NCBI RefSeq assembly: GCF_002277025.1
Contig: NZ_NIWD01000008.1
Location: 337,513-401,512 of the forward strand
DNA: 64,000 nucleotides
Reading direction: 5' to 3'
Source of the DNA: Sphingopyxis sp. GW247-27LB
Lineage (GTDB): Bacteria > Pseudomonadota > Alphaproteobacteria > Sphingomonadales > Sphingomonadaceae
Positions within the stretch are counted from its first letter, which is position 1; each line of letters opens with the position of its first letter. The notes beneath the pieces are model-generated. The model was not told the origin of the DNA and did no database searches. It worked only from the letters and a program-made list of their open reading frames with translations. Of the stretch, positions 1 to 7,720 are shown in pieces. Position numbers and translations under genes: made by a program.

Positions 1-192
1 GGCGATCAGTTCGTCGATCCCCGCGAAATAATGGCGCAGCAGCCCCGGCGACACCCCCGCTTTGGCGCAGATGGCGCGAACATTCGTCCCCGCGAGGCCC
101 TGTTCGGCAAGGCATGCCGCGGTCGCCTCGATCAGCGCGGCGCGGCGGGCGTCGGCGCTTTCGCGCGTAAAGGCTTGGCGGGCGGCTCGCAT
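1..192 (-). CDS. TetR-family regulator, 3' part outside window
   Basis: The reverse strand from 192 encodes about 64 residues of a TetR/BetI-type N-terminus and runs off the window edge. A first helix (RAALIEATAACLAEQG) is followed by a helix-turn-helix ending in GVSPGLLRHYF, the usual TetR arrangement. The gene is divergent from the Rieske operon, and a perfect palindrome lies between the two start codons. It is therefore the likely local repressor of that operon and of itself. The ligand domain is not visible, so the inducer cannot be guessed. Confidence 0.85.
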   Translation of the reverse strand, partial: MRAARQAFTRESADARRAALIEATAACLAEQGLAGTNVRAICAKAGVSPGLLRHYFAGIDELIA

Positions 193-193
193 A

Positions 194-215
194 TTGTTAT
201 ACATATGTATAACAA
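194..215. promoter_or_regulatory. 22-bp perfect palindrome, probable TetR operator
   Basis: Two 11-bp arms meet without a spacer; the left arm reads TTGTTATACAT and the right arm is its exact complement. The palindrome sits between the divergent TetR gene (ATG at 192) and the Rieske gene (ATG at 226), and its right edge abuts the Rieske ribosome-binding site AAGGA. A perfect palindrome in a TetR divergent gap is the classical layout for an autoregulatory operator. The binding itself is inferred. Confidence 0.75.
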
Positions 216-225
216 GGATCGATTC

Positions 226-1392
226 ATGGCAACGCTGCGCGACACTTTCGACAACATCGACCCTCTCGACGGCTGGTCGCTTCCCGCGTGGACCTACAGC
301 GACCCCGATTTCCACGCGGCCGAGGTCGAACGCATTTTCCGCCCGAGCTGGCAGGTCGTCTGTCACGACAGCGACATCCCGAACCCCGGCGACTGGCACA
401 GCATCGACTATGCCGGCGAAAGCGTGATCCTCGTCCGCGGCACCGACCGCGTCGTGCGCGCCTTCACCAACGTCTGCCGCCACCGCGGCTCGCGCCTCGT
501 CGACGGCGCGGCGGGCTGCGCGAAAAAGCTCGTCTGCCCCTATCACGCCTGGACCTATGAACTCGACGGCCGGCTGACCGGCGTTCCCGATTCGGCGAGC
601 TATCCGACGCTCGACAAGGCGCGCGCGGGGCTGGCGCCCGTCGAGGCCGAGCGGTGGCGCGGCTTCTGGTTCGCCCGGCTCGCCGACGACGGCGGCCCGT
701 CGGTCGCGCGCATGATGGCGCCCTATGAGGCGATGATCGAGCCTTATCGCTTCGAGGAACTCGGCGCGCTCGGCCGCGTCACGCTCCGCCCGCGCGACGT
801 CAACTGGAAGAATGTCGGCGACAATTATTCGGACGGGCTCCACATCCCCGTCGCGCACCCCGGCCTCACCCGGCTGTTCGGCAAAAGCTACGGCGTCGAG
901 GCCGAGGAACGCGTCGACCGCATGTGGGGCGACCTCGCCGACCGGCCGTCGGCGAACTGGTCGGAGCGCTTGTACCAGCGCCTGCTGCCGCCGGTTCCGC
1001 ATCTCCCCGAGGACAAGCAGCGCCACTGGCTCTATTTCAAGCTCTGGCCCAATGTCGCCTTCGACATCTATCCCGACCAGGTCGATTTCATGCAATGGCT
1101 GCCGACCGGCCCGACGAGCTGCCTGATCCGCGAAATTTCCTATGTCCTCCCCGATGCGCGCCGCGAGATGAAGGCCGCGCGCTATTTGAACTGGCGCATC
1201 AACCGGCAGGTCAATGCCGAGGACACCGCGCTCATCACCCGCGTCCAGCAGGGCATGCAGTCGCAGAGCTTCAGCATGGGGCCGCTCAGCGACAAGGAGG
1301 TGTGTCTCAAGCATTTCTGCTCGCGGATGCGCGAGATCATCCCCGAAGCGCGGCTGGAGCGGGCGCCGGCCGCGGGGTGGAGCCGCCGGTGA
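226..1392 (+). CDS. Rieske non-haem iron oxygenase, alpha subunit
   Basis: A 388-residue ring-hydroxylating oxygenase large subunit. The Rieske [2Fe-2S] ligands are visible as CRH at residues 84-86 and CPYH at 104-107. The mononuclear iron region reads DNYSDGLHIPVAH, with His206 and His211 as ligands. The ATG at 226 is chosen because AAGGA lies 7 nt upstream; an in-frame ATG at 205 falls inside the operator palindrome. The flavin monooxygenase gene follows with a 4-bp overlap, so the proteins are made from one operon. Reductase and ferredoxin genes are absent here and would be supplied elsewhere. The substrate is unknown. Confidence 0.9.
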   Translation: MATLRDTFDNIDPLDGWSLPAWTYSDPDFHAAEVERIFRPSWQVVCHDSDIPNPGDWHSIDYAGESVILVRGTDRVVRAFTNVCRHRGSRLVDGAAGCAKKLVCPYHAWTYELDGRLTGVPDSASYPTLDKARAGLAPVEAERWRGFWFARLADDGGPSVARMMAPYEAMIEPYRFEELGALGRVTLRPRDVNWKNVGDNYSDGLHIPVAHPGLTRLFGKSYGVEAEERVDRMWGDLADRPSANWSERLYQRLLPPVPHLPEDKQRHWLYFKLWPNVAFDIYPDQVDFMQWLPTGPTSCLIREISYVLPDARREMKAARYLNWRINRQVNAEDTALITRVQQGMQSQSFSMGPLSDKEVCLKHFCSRMREIIPEARLERAPAAGWSRR

Positions 1393-2609
1393 GTGCCGCC
1401 GCGCCCGTCGTCATCGTCGGCGGCGGTCCCGCCGGCATGGTCGCGGGGCTGCTCCTCGCGCGCGCCGGGGTGCGCGTCACGGTGCTCGAAAAGCACAAGG
1501 ATTTTCTCCGCGATTTCCGCGGCGACACGGTGCATCCCTCGACGCTCGAGCTGTTCCACGAGATCGGCCTGCTCGGCGAACTGCTCGAGGAACCGCACGC
1601 GAAGCTCGATACGATGACGCTCAACCTGCTCGGCGGCCGCTATACGATCGCGACGATGAAGCATCTGCCGGTCGCCGCGCCCTTCGTCGCGATGATGCCG
1701 CAATGGGATCTCCTCGATTTCATCGCGGGGCAGGGGCGGCGCTATCCGACCTTCGACCTGCGCATGTCGACCGAGGCGACCGGGCTCACCTATGACGCCG
1801 GCGGCCGCGTCAGCGGGGTAACGCTCGCGAGCGGGGAGGCGCTGCCCGCGCGGCTCGTCATCGCCGCCGACGGGCGCCGCTCGGTGCTCCGCGCCGCCGC
1901 CGAGCTCCCGCTCGACGACCTCGGCGCCCCGATGGACGTGCTGTGGTTTCGCGTCCCCGTTCCCGCGGGCACGGACATGTCGGAGGTCGCGCTCGGGACG
2001 GTCGACCGGAGCGGCATGGTCGTCGCCATCCCGCGCGGCGATTATTGGCAATGCGCGCAAGTGATCGAGAAGGGCGGTTTCCCGGCGATCGAAGCGCGGG
2101 GCATCGCGGCCTTCCGCGCCAATGTCGCGGCGCTCGTTCCGGGGCTCGCCGCGGGCATCGACGCCGTCCGGAGCTTCGACGACGTCAAGCTGCTCGCGGT
2201 CGCGCTCGACCGGCTGACGCGCTGGTCGCGCCCCGGCCTGCTCGCGATCGGCGACGCCGCGCACGCGATGTCGCCGATCGGCGGGGTCGGCATCAATCTC
2301 GCGGTGCAGGACGCGGTGGCGGCCGCGAACATCCTCGCCGCGCCGCTCGCCGCCGGAGCCGATCCCGACCCGCTGCTCGCGCGCGTCCAGGCGCGACGCT
2401 GGAAGCCAACGGTGCGGATGCAGGCCCTCCAGCGCTTCGCGCACCAGCGCGTCATCGAACCGATGCTGCGCGGCGAGATCACCCGCGTTCCGCTCGCCGT
2501 CCGCCTGCTCGACCGCATTCCCTTGCTGCGCCGCATTCCCGGCCGCGTTCTCGGTCTCGGCTTCGGCCGCCAGCATGTCGAATCCCCGCTTGCGAAAGAT
2601 TTCTCATGA
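1389..2609 (+). CDS. FAD-dependent aromatic-type monooxygenase
   Basis: A 406-residue flavoprotein monooxygenase of the UbiH/PheA/p-hydroxybenzoate hydroxylase type (FAD_binding_3). The dinucleotide-binding motif VIVGGGPAGM lies near residues 8-17. The second FAD motif, GDAAHAMSPIGGVG, lies near 287. The GTG start at 1389 overlaps the Rieske stop (GTGA), and the native N-terminus places the GxGxxG motif at the expected position. It probably hydroxylates or epoxidises an organic substrate with NAD(P)H and O2. The ATGA overlap with the next gene shows tight translational coupling in a three-gene oxidative operon. Confidence 0.85.
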   Translation: MSAAAPVVIVGGGPAGMVAGLLLARAGVRVTVLEKHKDFLRDFRGDTVHPSTLELFHEIGLLGELLEEPHAKLDTMTLNLLGGRYTIATMKHLPVAAPFVAMMPQWDLLDFIAGQGRRYPTFDLRMSTEATGLTYDAGGRVSGVTLASGEALPARLVIAADGRRSVLRAAAELPLDDLGAPMDVLWFRVPVPAGTDMSEVALGTVDRSGMVVAIPRGDYWQCAQVIEKGGFPAIEARGIAAFRANVAALVPGLAAGIDAVRSFDDVKLLAVALDRLTRWSRPGLLAIGDAAHAMSPIGGVGINLAVQDAVAAANILAAPLAAGADPDPLLARVQARRWKPTVRMQALQRFAHQRVIEPMLRGEITRVPLAVRLLDRIPLLRRIPGRVLGLGFGRQHVESPLAKDFS

Positions 2610-4210
2610 CCAAAGCCTATGACGCCCTCATCATCGGCGCCGGCCATAACGGCCTCGTCTGCGCCTTCTATCTCGCGAAAGCGGGGCTGAAGGTGCGGAT
2701 CGTCGAGGCGCGCGACGTCGTCGGCGGCGCCGCGGTGACCGAAGAATTCGCGCCGGGCTTCAAAAATTCGGTCGCGAGCTACACGGTCAGCCTGCTCCAG
2801 CCGAAGGTGATCGCCGACATGAAGCTCGCCGATCATGGCTATCGCGTGATCGAGCGGCCGATCAGCAATTTCCTGCCGCAGGAGGATGGAAGCTATCTGA
2901 AACTCGGCGGCGGGCTCGACCGCACGCAGGCCGAGTTCCGCAAATTCTCGAACCGCGATGCCGAGGTGCTGCCCGCCTATTACGACGCGCTCGAACATGT
3001 CGCCGAACTGCTCCGCGATCTCGCGCTGCGCGTGCCGCCGAACGTCGGGGAGGGGCTGCGCACGCTGATCGATGGCGCGCGGCAGGGACGGCGCTTCGCC
3101 ACCCTCAGCCTCGAACAGCAGCGCGACGTGCTCGACCTGTTCACCAAGTCGGCGCGCACGATGCTCGACAGCTGGTTCGAGAGCGAGGCAGTCAAGGCCG
3201 CCTTCGGCTTCGACGCGGTGGTCGGCAATTATGCGAGCCCCGACACGCCCGGCAGCGCCTATGTCCTCCTCCACCATGTCTTCGGCGAGGTGAACGGCAA
3301 GAAGGGCGCGTGGGGCCACAGCGTCGGCGGCATGGGCCGGATCACCGAGATCATGGCCAAAGTCTGCCGCGACATGGGCGTCGAGATCAGCCTCGAAAGC
3401 CCGGTCGCGAAGGTGCTTGTCGACGGCGGCAAGGCGGTCGGCGTCGAACTCGCGAGCGGCGAGGAAATCGCCGCGGCGCGCGTGATCGCCAATGTCGGGC
3501 CGAAGCTGCTCTACGAACGGATGATGGACGCGGCCGACCTGCCGCAGGACTTCCAGCGCCGGATCAAGGGCTTCAAGGCGGGCAGCGGTACCTTCCGCAT
3601 GAACGTCGCGCTCAGCGAGCTGCCGAAATTCACCTGCCTCCCCGAACCGGGCGAGCATCACCAGTCGGGGATCATCCTCGCGCCGACGCTCGACTATATG
3701 GACCGCGCCTTCCTGGACGCGAAGCAGTTCGGCTGGTCGAAGGCGCCGATCGTCGAGATGCTGATCCCCTCGACCGTCGACGACAGCCTCGCGCCTCCGG
3801 GGCAGCATGTCGCGAGCCTCTTCTGCCAGCAATTCGCGCCCGAACTGCCGGACGGAAGGGACTGGGATGACGAAGAGGAAGCCGCCGCCGACTGCATCAT
3901 CGACACCGTCGAAAAGCACGCCCCCGGCTTCCGCGCCAGCATCGTCGGCCAGACGCGGCTCAGCCCCAAGGGCCTCGAACGCAAGTTCGGGCTCGTCGGC
4001 GGCGACATCATGCACGGCAATATGAGCCTCGACCAGCTCTGGGCCGCGCGCCCGGTGCTCGGCAACGGCGGCTACCGCGGGCCGGTCAAGGGGCTCTACA
4101 TGTGCGGGGCGGGGACGCACCCCGGCGGCGGCGTCACCGGCGCGCCGGGGCACAATGCGGCTGAGGTCGTCCTGCGCGACCGCGGCCTATTCGCCCCGCG
4201 CTGGCGCTGA
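2606..4210 (+). CDS. Phytoene-desaturase-like NAD(P)/FAD oxidoreductase
   Basis: A 534-residue FAD amine-oxidase/phytoene-dehydrogenase superfamily protein. An N-terminal Rossmann motif (IIGAGHNGLVCAFYLAKAG) is followed by the superfamily signature VVGGAAVTEEF. The C-terminus carries a typical FAD-contact segment, MCGAGTHPGGGVTGAPG. This subgroup (COG1233, PYROXD2-like) is usually not carotenoid-related; no other carotenoid genes are near. It is the last gene of the Rieske operon (ATGA overlap at its start) and runs 24 bp into the 3' end of the convergent AAA gene. The reaction is unknown; context suggests a third oxidative step on the same substrate. Confidence 0.85.
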   Translation: MTKAYDALIIGAGHNGLVCAFYLAKAGLKVRIVEARDVVGGAAVTEEFAPGFKNSVASYTVSLLQPKVIADMKLADHGYRVIERPISNFLPQEDGSYLKLGGGLDRTQAEFRKFSNRDAEVLPAYYDALEHVAELLRDLALRVPPNVGEGLRTLIDGARQGRRFATLSLEQQRDVLDLFTKSARTMLDSWFESEAVKAAFGFDAVVGNYASPDTPGSAYVLLHHVFGEVNGKKGAWGHSVGGMGRITEIMAKVCRDMGVEISLESPVAKVLVDGGKAVGVELASGEEIAAARVIANVGPKLLYERMMDAADLPQDFQRRIKGFKAGSGTFRMNVALSELPKFTCLPEPGEHHQSGIILAPTLDYMDRAFLDAKQFGWSKAPIVEMLIPSTVDDSLAPPGQHVASLFCQQFAPELPDGRDWDDEEEAAADCIIDTVEKHAPGFRASIVGQTRLSPKGLERKFGLVGGDIMHGNMSLDQLWAARPVLGNGGYRGPVKGLYMCGAGTHPGGGVTGAPGHNAAEVVLRDRGLFAPRWR

Positions 4211-6160
4211 GGCGCGGCCGAAGCCGATCGGCTGCGGGGTTGCAGGACGCGCCGCGCGTTCGCACCGCAGCCGTTCGAGCAGCGCCGCGTCGCCGAGCGA
4301 ACCCGCGAAGCGCGCCTGCCGCGCGACGACCGCGAAGTCGCCGAGCGTCAGATCGCCGACGCGGTCGAGATCGGCCGGCGCTTCGCGCCCGAAAAAATGC
4401 GCGAAGGCGCGCCGCGCCCGCGCCGCATCGAGCGGCCGCATCTCGACCTTGAAGACGAAACGGCGCGCCGATGCGGGGTCGAGCTTCGCGGCATGGTTGG
4501 TCGCGGCGGCGAAGGGCAGGGGATGCTCCTCCATCCAGATCAGCAGTTCGTTGACCTGACTGACCTCCCAGCTTTGCGCCGCATGCTGCCGGTCGGCGAG
4601 CAGCGAATCGACCTCGTCGAAAAAGAGCATCGCGCCTTCGCGCCGCGCGTCGGCAAAGGCCGCCGCGATCAGCCGCTCGGTCTGACCGACCCATTTCGAC
4701 ATCAGGTCCGACGCGCGCTTGACGACGAGCGGCCGCCCGAGCCGGCGCGCCAGCGCCTGCACCGCTTCGGTCTTGCCCGTTCCCGGCGGCCCGGTGAGCA
4801 GCAGCGAAAAATCCGCCGGCGCGCCGTCCCGCGCGAGTTGCGCGAACAGCGCGGCAAGGTCGGTGTCGGCGCACAGCAAGGCCTCGTCGAAGGCGCGCGG
4901 GGCGCGCGGCTCGACCGTCGGGCCGCGCATCGCGCCGAGCACCGATCCGGCAAACCGTCCCGCGCTTTCGGCATCGCCCGCGAGCGCGGCTGCGCGCGCC
5001 GCGACGCGGAACAGCGATGCGGCCTCGGGCGCCCGCGCAGCGAGCGCCGCCAGCGCCGGATCGACCGCGACCTTCTCTTCGGCGCTCACCCGCTCGAGCA
5101 TCGCCGGGCTGTGCGCCGCGCCGGGGAAATCCATCCGGATCGACAGGCTGAAACGGCGCAGGATCGCGGGGTCGGCGTCGGCGATGCAGTTCGAGGTCCA
5201 GATCACCGGCACGACATTGTCCTCGAGCAGCCGGTTGACGAACAGCTTCGATCCCGCTCGGCCGCGCACGCGGCCGCCCTGTTCGATCCGCGTGTCGCCC
5301 AGCAGATCCTCCATCTCGTCGAACAGCAACAGCGCGCGGCCGCGCTTTTCGAGCGTGCGCAACGCGAGGCGCAGCGCCGCGACGCGCTCGTGGCGCGCCG
5401 GTTCGTCGCCGTCGCGATCGGCCTCGCCCACCGCATGCAGCGGCTCGCCGGCGGCGGCGGCCAGCGTGCGCGCGAGTTCGGTCTTGCCGGTGCCCGGCGG
5501 CCCGTGGATCAGGATGTTGATCCCGCGCGCGCCCTGCTCGATCGCCCCGCGCAGCAGCGCGACCGCCAGGTCGGCCTCGCGCTGCTGCGCGGGGAAATCA
5601 GCGAGCGTATGGCGCGCCGCCTGCCGTTCGCCGAGTAGCCCGTCGAGCAGGCTCGCATGCCGCCCCGGCGGCGCGTCGAGCAGCCGCTCGAACGACCAGC
5701 AGAGGCCAAGCTGAACATGGCCGTCCTTGCCCGACCAGCGTCCGACGAGGTCGAGCCGCACCACTTCGGCGCGGCGGATCGCATGCGGGGCGACCCCGGT
5801 CAGCGCACTCGCAAGCGCCTCGATGTCGAGACCTTCGGTCTCGATCAGCTGCACGAGGCTGCGGGTCAGCGGGGCGCGGTCCAACGCCGTCGCGAGCAGC
5901 AGCAGCGCGCGTTCGTCGTCGGCGAGTTCGAGCGCGTCGGCCAGCCGGTTCGCCTGCACCAGATTTTCGTCCTCGCGCCCAGCCGCTGCCATGTCTTCAG
6001 CGAGCAGCGCGGCGCGGTTCATATCCTTTCCCGCGAGCCCGAGCGCGGCCGCGCGCGGGCGCGCCCAGCCGAGCAGCGCGCGACCGGTCTTGCTTCTGCC
6101 CGGATGATCGAGCGCAATCGCCCGCGCGAGACCGCGGGCCCAATGACTGTCGTACAACAT
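4187..6160 (-). CDS. Tandem AAA+ ATPase (SpoVK-like)
   Basis: A 657-residue cytoplasmic protein with two complete AAA modules. The first has Walker A GPPGTGKT near 220-227 and Walker B LLLFDE near 278. The second has Walker A GPPGTGKT near 457-464, a pore-type motif KWVGQTE near 490 and Walker B MLFFDE near 512. The first 200 residues are helical and not recognised. The layout resembles COG0464 ATPases that remodel protein complexes. No obvious partner gene is adjacent: the permease downstream is separated by 257 bp and a terminator. The start ATG at 6160 gives the full-length product. The substrate is unknown. Confidence 0.85.
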   Translation of the reverse strand: MLYDSHWARGLARAIALDHPGRSKTGRALLGWARPRAAALGLAGKDMNRAALLAEDMAAAGREDENLVQANRLADALELADDERALLLLATALDRAPLTRSLVQLIETEGLDIEALASALTGVAPHAIRRAEVVRLDLVGRWSGKDGHVQLGLCWSFERLLDAPPGRHASLLDGLLGERQAARHTLADFPAQQREADLAVALLRGAIEQGARGINILIHGPPGTGKTELARTLAAAAGEPLHAVGEADRDGDEPARHERVAALRLALRTLEKRGRALLLFDEMEDLLGDTRIEQGGRVRGRAGSKLFVNRLLEDNVVPVIWTSNCIADADPAILRRFSLSIRMDFPGAAHSPAMLERVSAEEKVAVDPALAALAARAPEAASLFRVAARAAALAGDAESAGRFAGSVLGAMRGPTVEPRAPRAFDEALLCADTDLAALFAQLARDGAPADFSLLLTGPPGTGKTEAVQALARRLGRPLVVKRASDLMSKWVGQTERLIAAAFADARREGAMLFFDEVDSLLADRQHAAQSWEVSQVNELLIWMEEHPLPFAAATNHAAKLDPASARRFVFKVEMRPLDAARARRAFAHFFGREAPADLDRVGDLTLGDFAVVARQARFAGSLGDAALLERLRCERAARPATPQPIGFGRASAPARGE

Positions 6161-6348
6161 GAATCCCTGCTTCTAACCGGCGCGCGCAGACGCGCTGCGG
6201 GTCGCCGGACCAGCGTGATGTTCAGAACGATGGGGTCGCGGCGCCGTCCAATGGCGCACCGCGTCAGGAAGAACGCGCTACGACAGCGGGCGGACGCCGC
6301 AGGGTTTCGAACCCTGTATGCGATGGCGGTCCAACACGACGCGTCTCC

Positions 6349-6367
6349 AAAAAGCCCGAATCCGGGC
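6349..6367 (-). terminator. Rho-independent terminator after the permease gene
   Basis: On the reverse strand a short G/C stem (GCCCG, 4-nt loop, CGGGC) is followed directly by TTTTT. It lies about 50 bp beyond the stop codon of the amino-acid permease and before the AAA gene. The stem is only 5 bp, so efficiency is uncertain. Confidence 0.6.
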
Positions 6368-6417
6368 GGGAAGGTCGGCGCCGATAGGCGATTTTGGCCG
6401 CTCGCGCAAGGGCGGGG

Positions 6418-7662
6418 TCAGCGGATCGCGGGCGAAGCCGCCGATCTTTGCGTCCACCAATAGAGGGGCAGGCCCGCCGCCATCAGGATCAGACTCATCG
6501 CGCTGACGCCGATCCCGGCGCCCCACAGGGTCCAGACGGCGTAGATGAGCCCGAGCGCGGCGACGGGCATCGCGACGCCAAGGCGCAGCGCCGCGCCCGC
6601 GCAGGCGAGATAGAGCCACAGCGTCACCGAGGTCGAGAGCACCGCCATGAAATTGAACATCTCGGCGGTCGACTTGTTGTCGTTGAGGATGACACAGACG
6701 GTCGCGATCGCGCTCGACAGGATCAGCGCGTTCGCCGGGGTGCCGTGGCTGTTCGTCCGCGCGAACCAGCCGGGGAGCAGGCCCTGCCGCGCCAGCGTCG
6801 CGGGCAGCTCGGCCTGGATCAGCGTCCAGCCGTTGAGCGTCCCGAGCGCGCTCACCGCGGCGAAGGCGGCGATCAGCAACGCGGGTTCGTGCGACCAATA
6901 GGTTTCGACGAACAGCGAGAAGGGCGAGCCCGAGGCCGCGACCGCCTTCGCCGGCAGCATCAGGATGATCGCCGAGCAGACGATCAGGTAGAGGAGACCG
7001 GTCGCGAGCGTGCCGATCATCGTCGCGCGCGGGATGGTCACCGCAGGCCGGTCGACCTTGTCGGCGGCGACGCTCGCCGATTCGAAGCCGAGCAGCGCCC
7101 ACAGGGTGAAGATCGCCGAGGCGCTGACCGTGGTCAGCGACAGCCCCTCGGCGGGGAAGGGCGTCAGCGCCACCGGCGCCGCGCCGCCGAAGGCGACCGG
7201 GATCAGCACGATCACCACCGCCAGCGGCACCAGCTTGATCAGCAGCGTGACGATCTGGAAGCGTCCCGCCGCGCGCGCGCCGCGCCAGTTGATCGCGGTG
7301 ACGATCCAGATCAGCGCGATCGTCGCCGCGGCCATATGCTCGGCCAGCGCGGGGACGAAGATGCCGAGGAAGCTGACCGCGGCTACCGCCAGCGTCACAT
7401 TGGCGGTCCACACCGATATCCAATAGGCCCAGCCGATCATGAAGCTGGGGATGCGGCCGAAGGCGCGTTCGACGAAGCCGGTCGGCCCGCCCGCTTCGGG
7501 AAAGGCGACGGTCAGCCGCGCGAGCACCGCCGCGAGCGCGAGCGCGCCGGCGATGGTGAGCGCCCAGCCCGCGACCGCGTTCCAGCCGAAGGGAGCGAGG
7601 CTCGCCGGGAGCAGGAATACCCCCGACCCGATCATGTTTCCCATGACCAGCGCGACGCACAT
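6418..7662 (-). CDS. APC-family amino-acid permease
   Basis: A polytopic membrane protein of the amino acid-polyamine-organocation superfamily, 414 residues from the first ATG. The first membrane segment contains the APC signature GNMIGSGVF, and about 12 hydrophobic segments can be counted. It probably imports or exchanges an amino acid or amine. Start choice is a problem. The reading frame stays open upstream to a TGA without another ATG, GTG or TTG, and the ATG at 7662 lies almost inside TM1. A CTG about 42 nt upstream would add TEGSGPGQRLGLA, a more usual N-terminus. The gene follows the TonB receptor gene by 58 bp. Confidence 0.85.
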   Translation of the reverse strand: MCVALVMGNMIGSGVFLLPASLAPFGWNAVAGWALTIAGALALAAVLARLTVAFPEAGGPTGFVERAFGRIPSFMIGWAYWISVWTANVTLAVAAVSFLGIFVPALAEHMAAATIALIWIVTAINWRGARAAGRFQIVTLLIKLVPLAVVIVLIPVAFGGAAPVALTPFPAEGLSLTTVSASAIFTLWALLGFESASVAADKVDRPAVTIPRATMIGTLATGLLYLIVCSAIILMLPAKAVAASGSPFSLFVETYWSHEPALLIAAFAAVSALGTLNGWTLIQAELPATLARQGLLPGWFARTNSHGTPANALILSSAIATVCVILNDNKSTAEMFNFMAVLSTSVTLWLYLACAGAALRLGVAMPVAALGLIYAVWTLWGAGIGVSAMSLILMAAGLPLYWWTQRSAASPAIR

Positions 7663-7720
7663 CGCGAGGCCGAGCCGCTGGCCCGGCCCGGAGCCCTCTG
7701 TCAGCGGAGCATGCGGCCGA

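Noticed and set aside
6295..6320. T-arm-like motif (CAGGG TTCGAAA CCCTG on the reverse strand) suggesting a tRNA or tmRNA
   Set aside because: The T-arm geometry is perfect, but no D-arm, anticodon arm, 7-bp acceptor stem or CCA is present around it, and no tmRNA tag sequence was found nearby.
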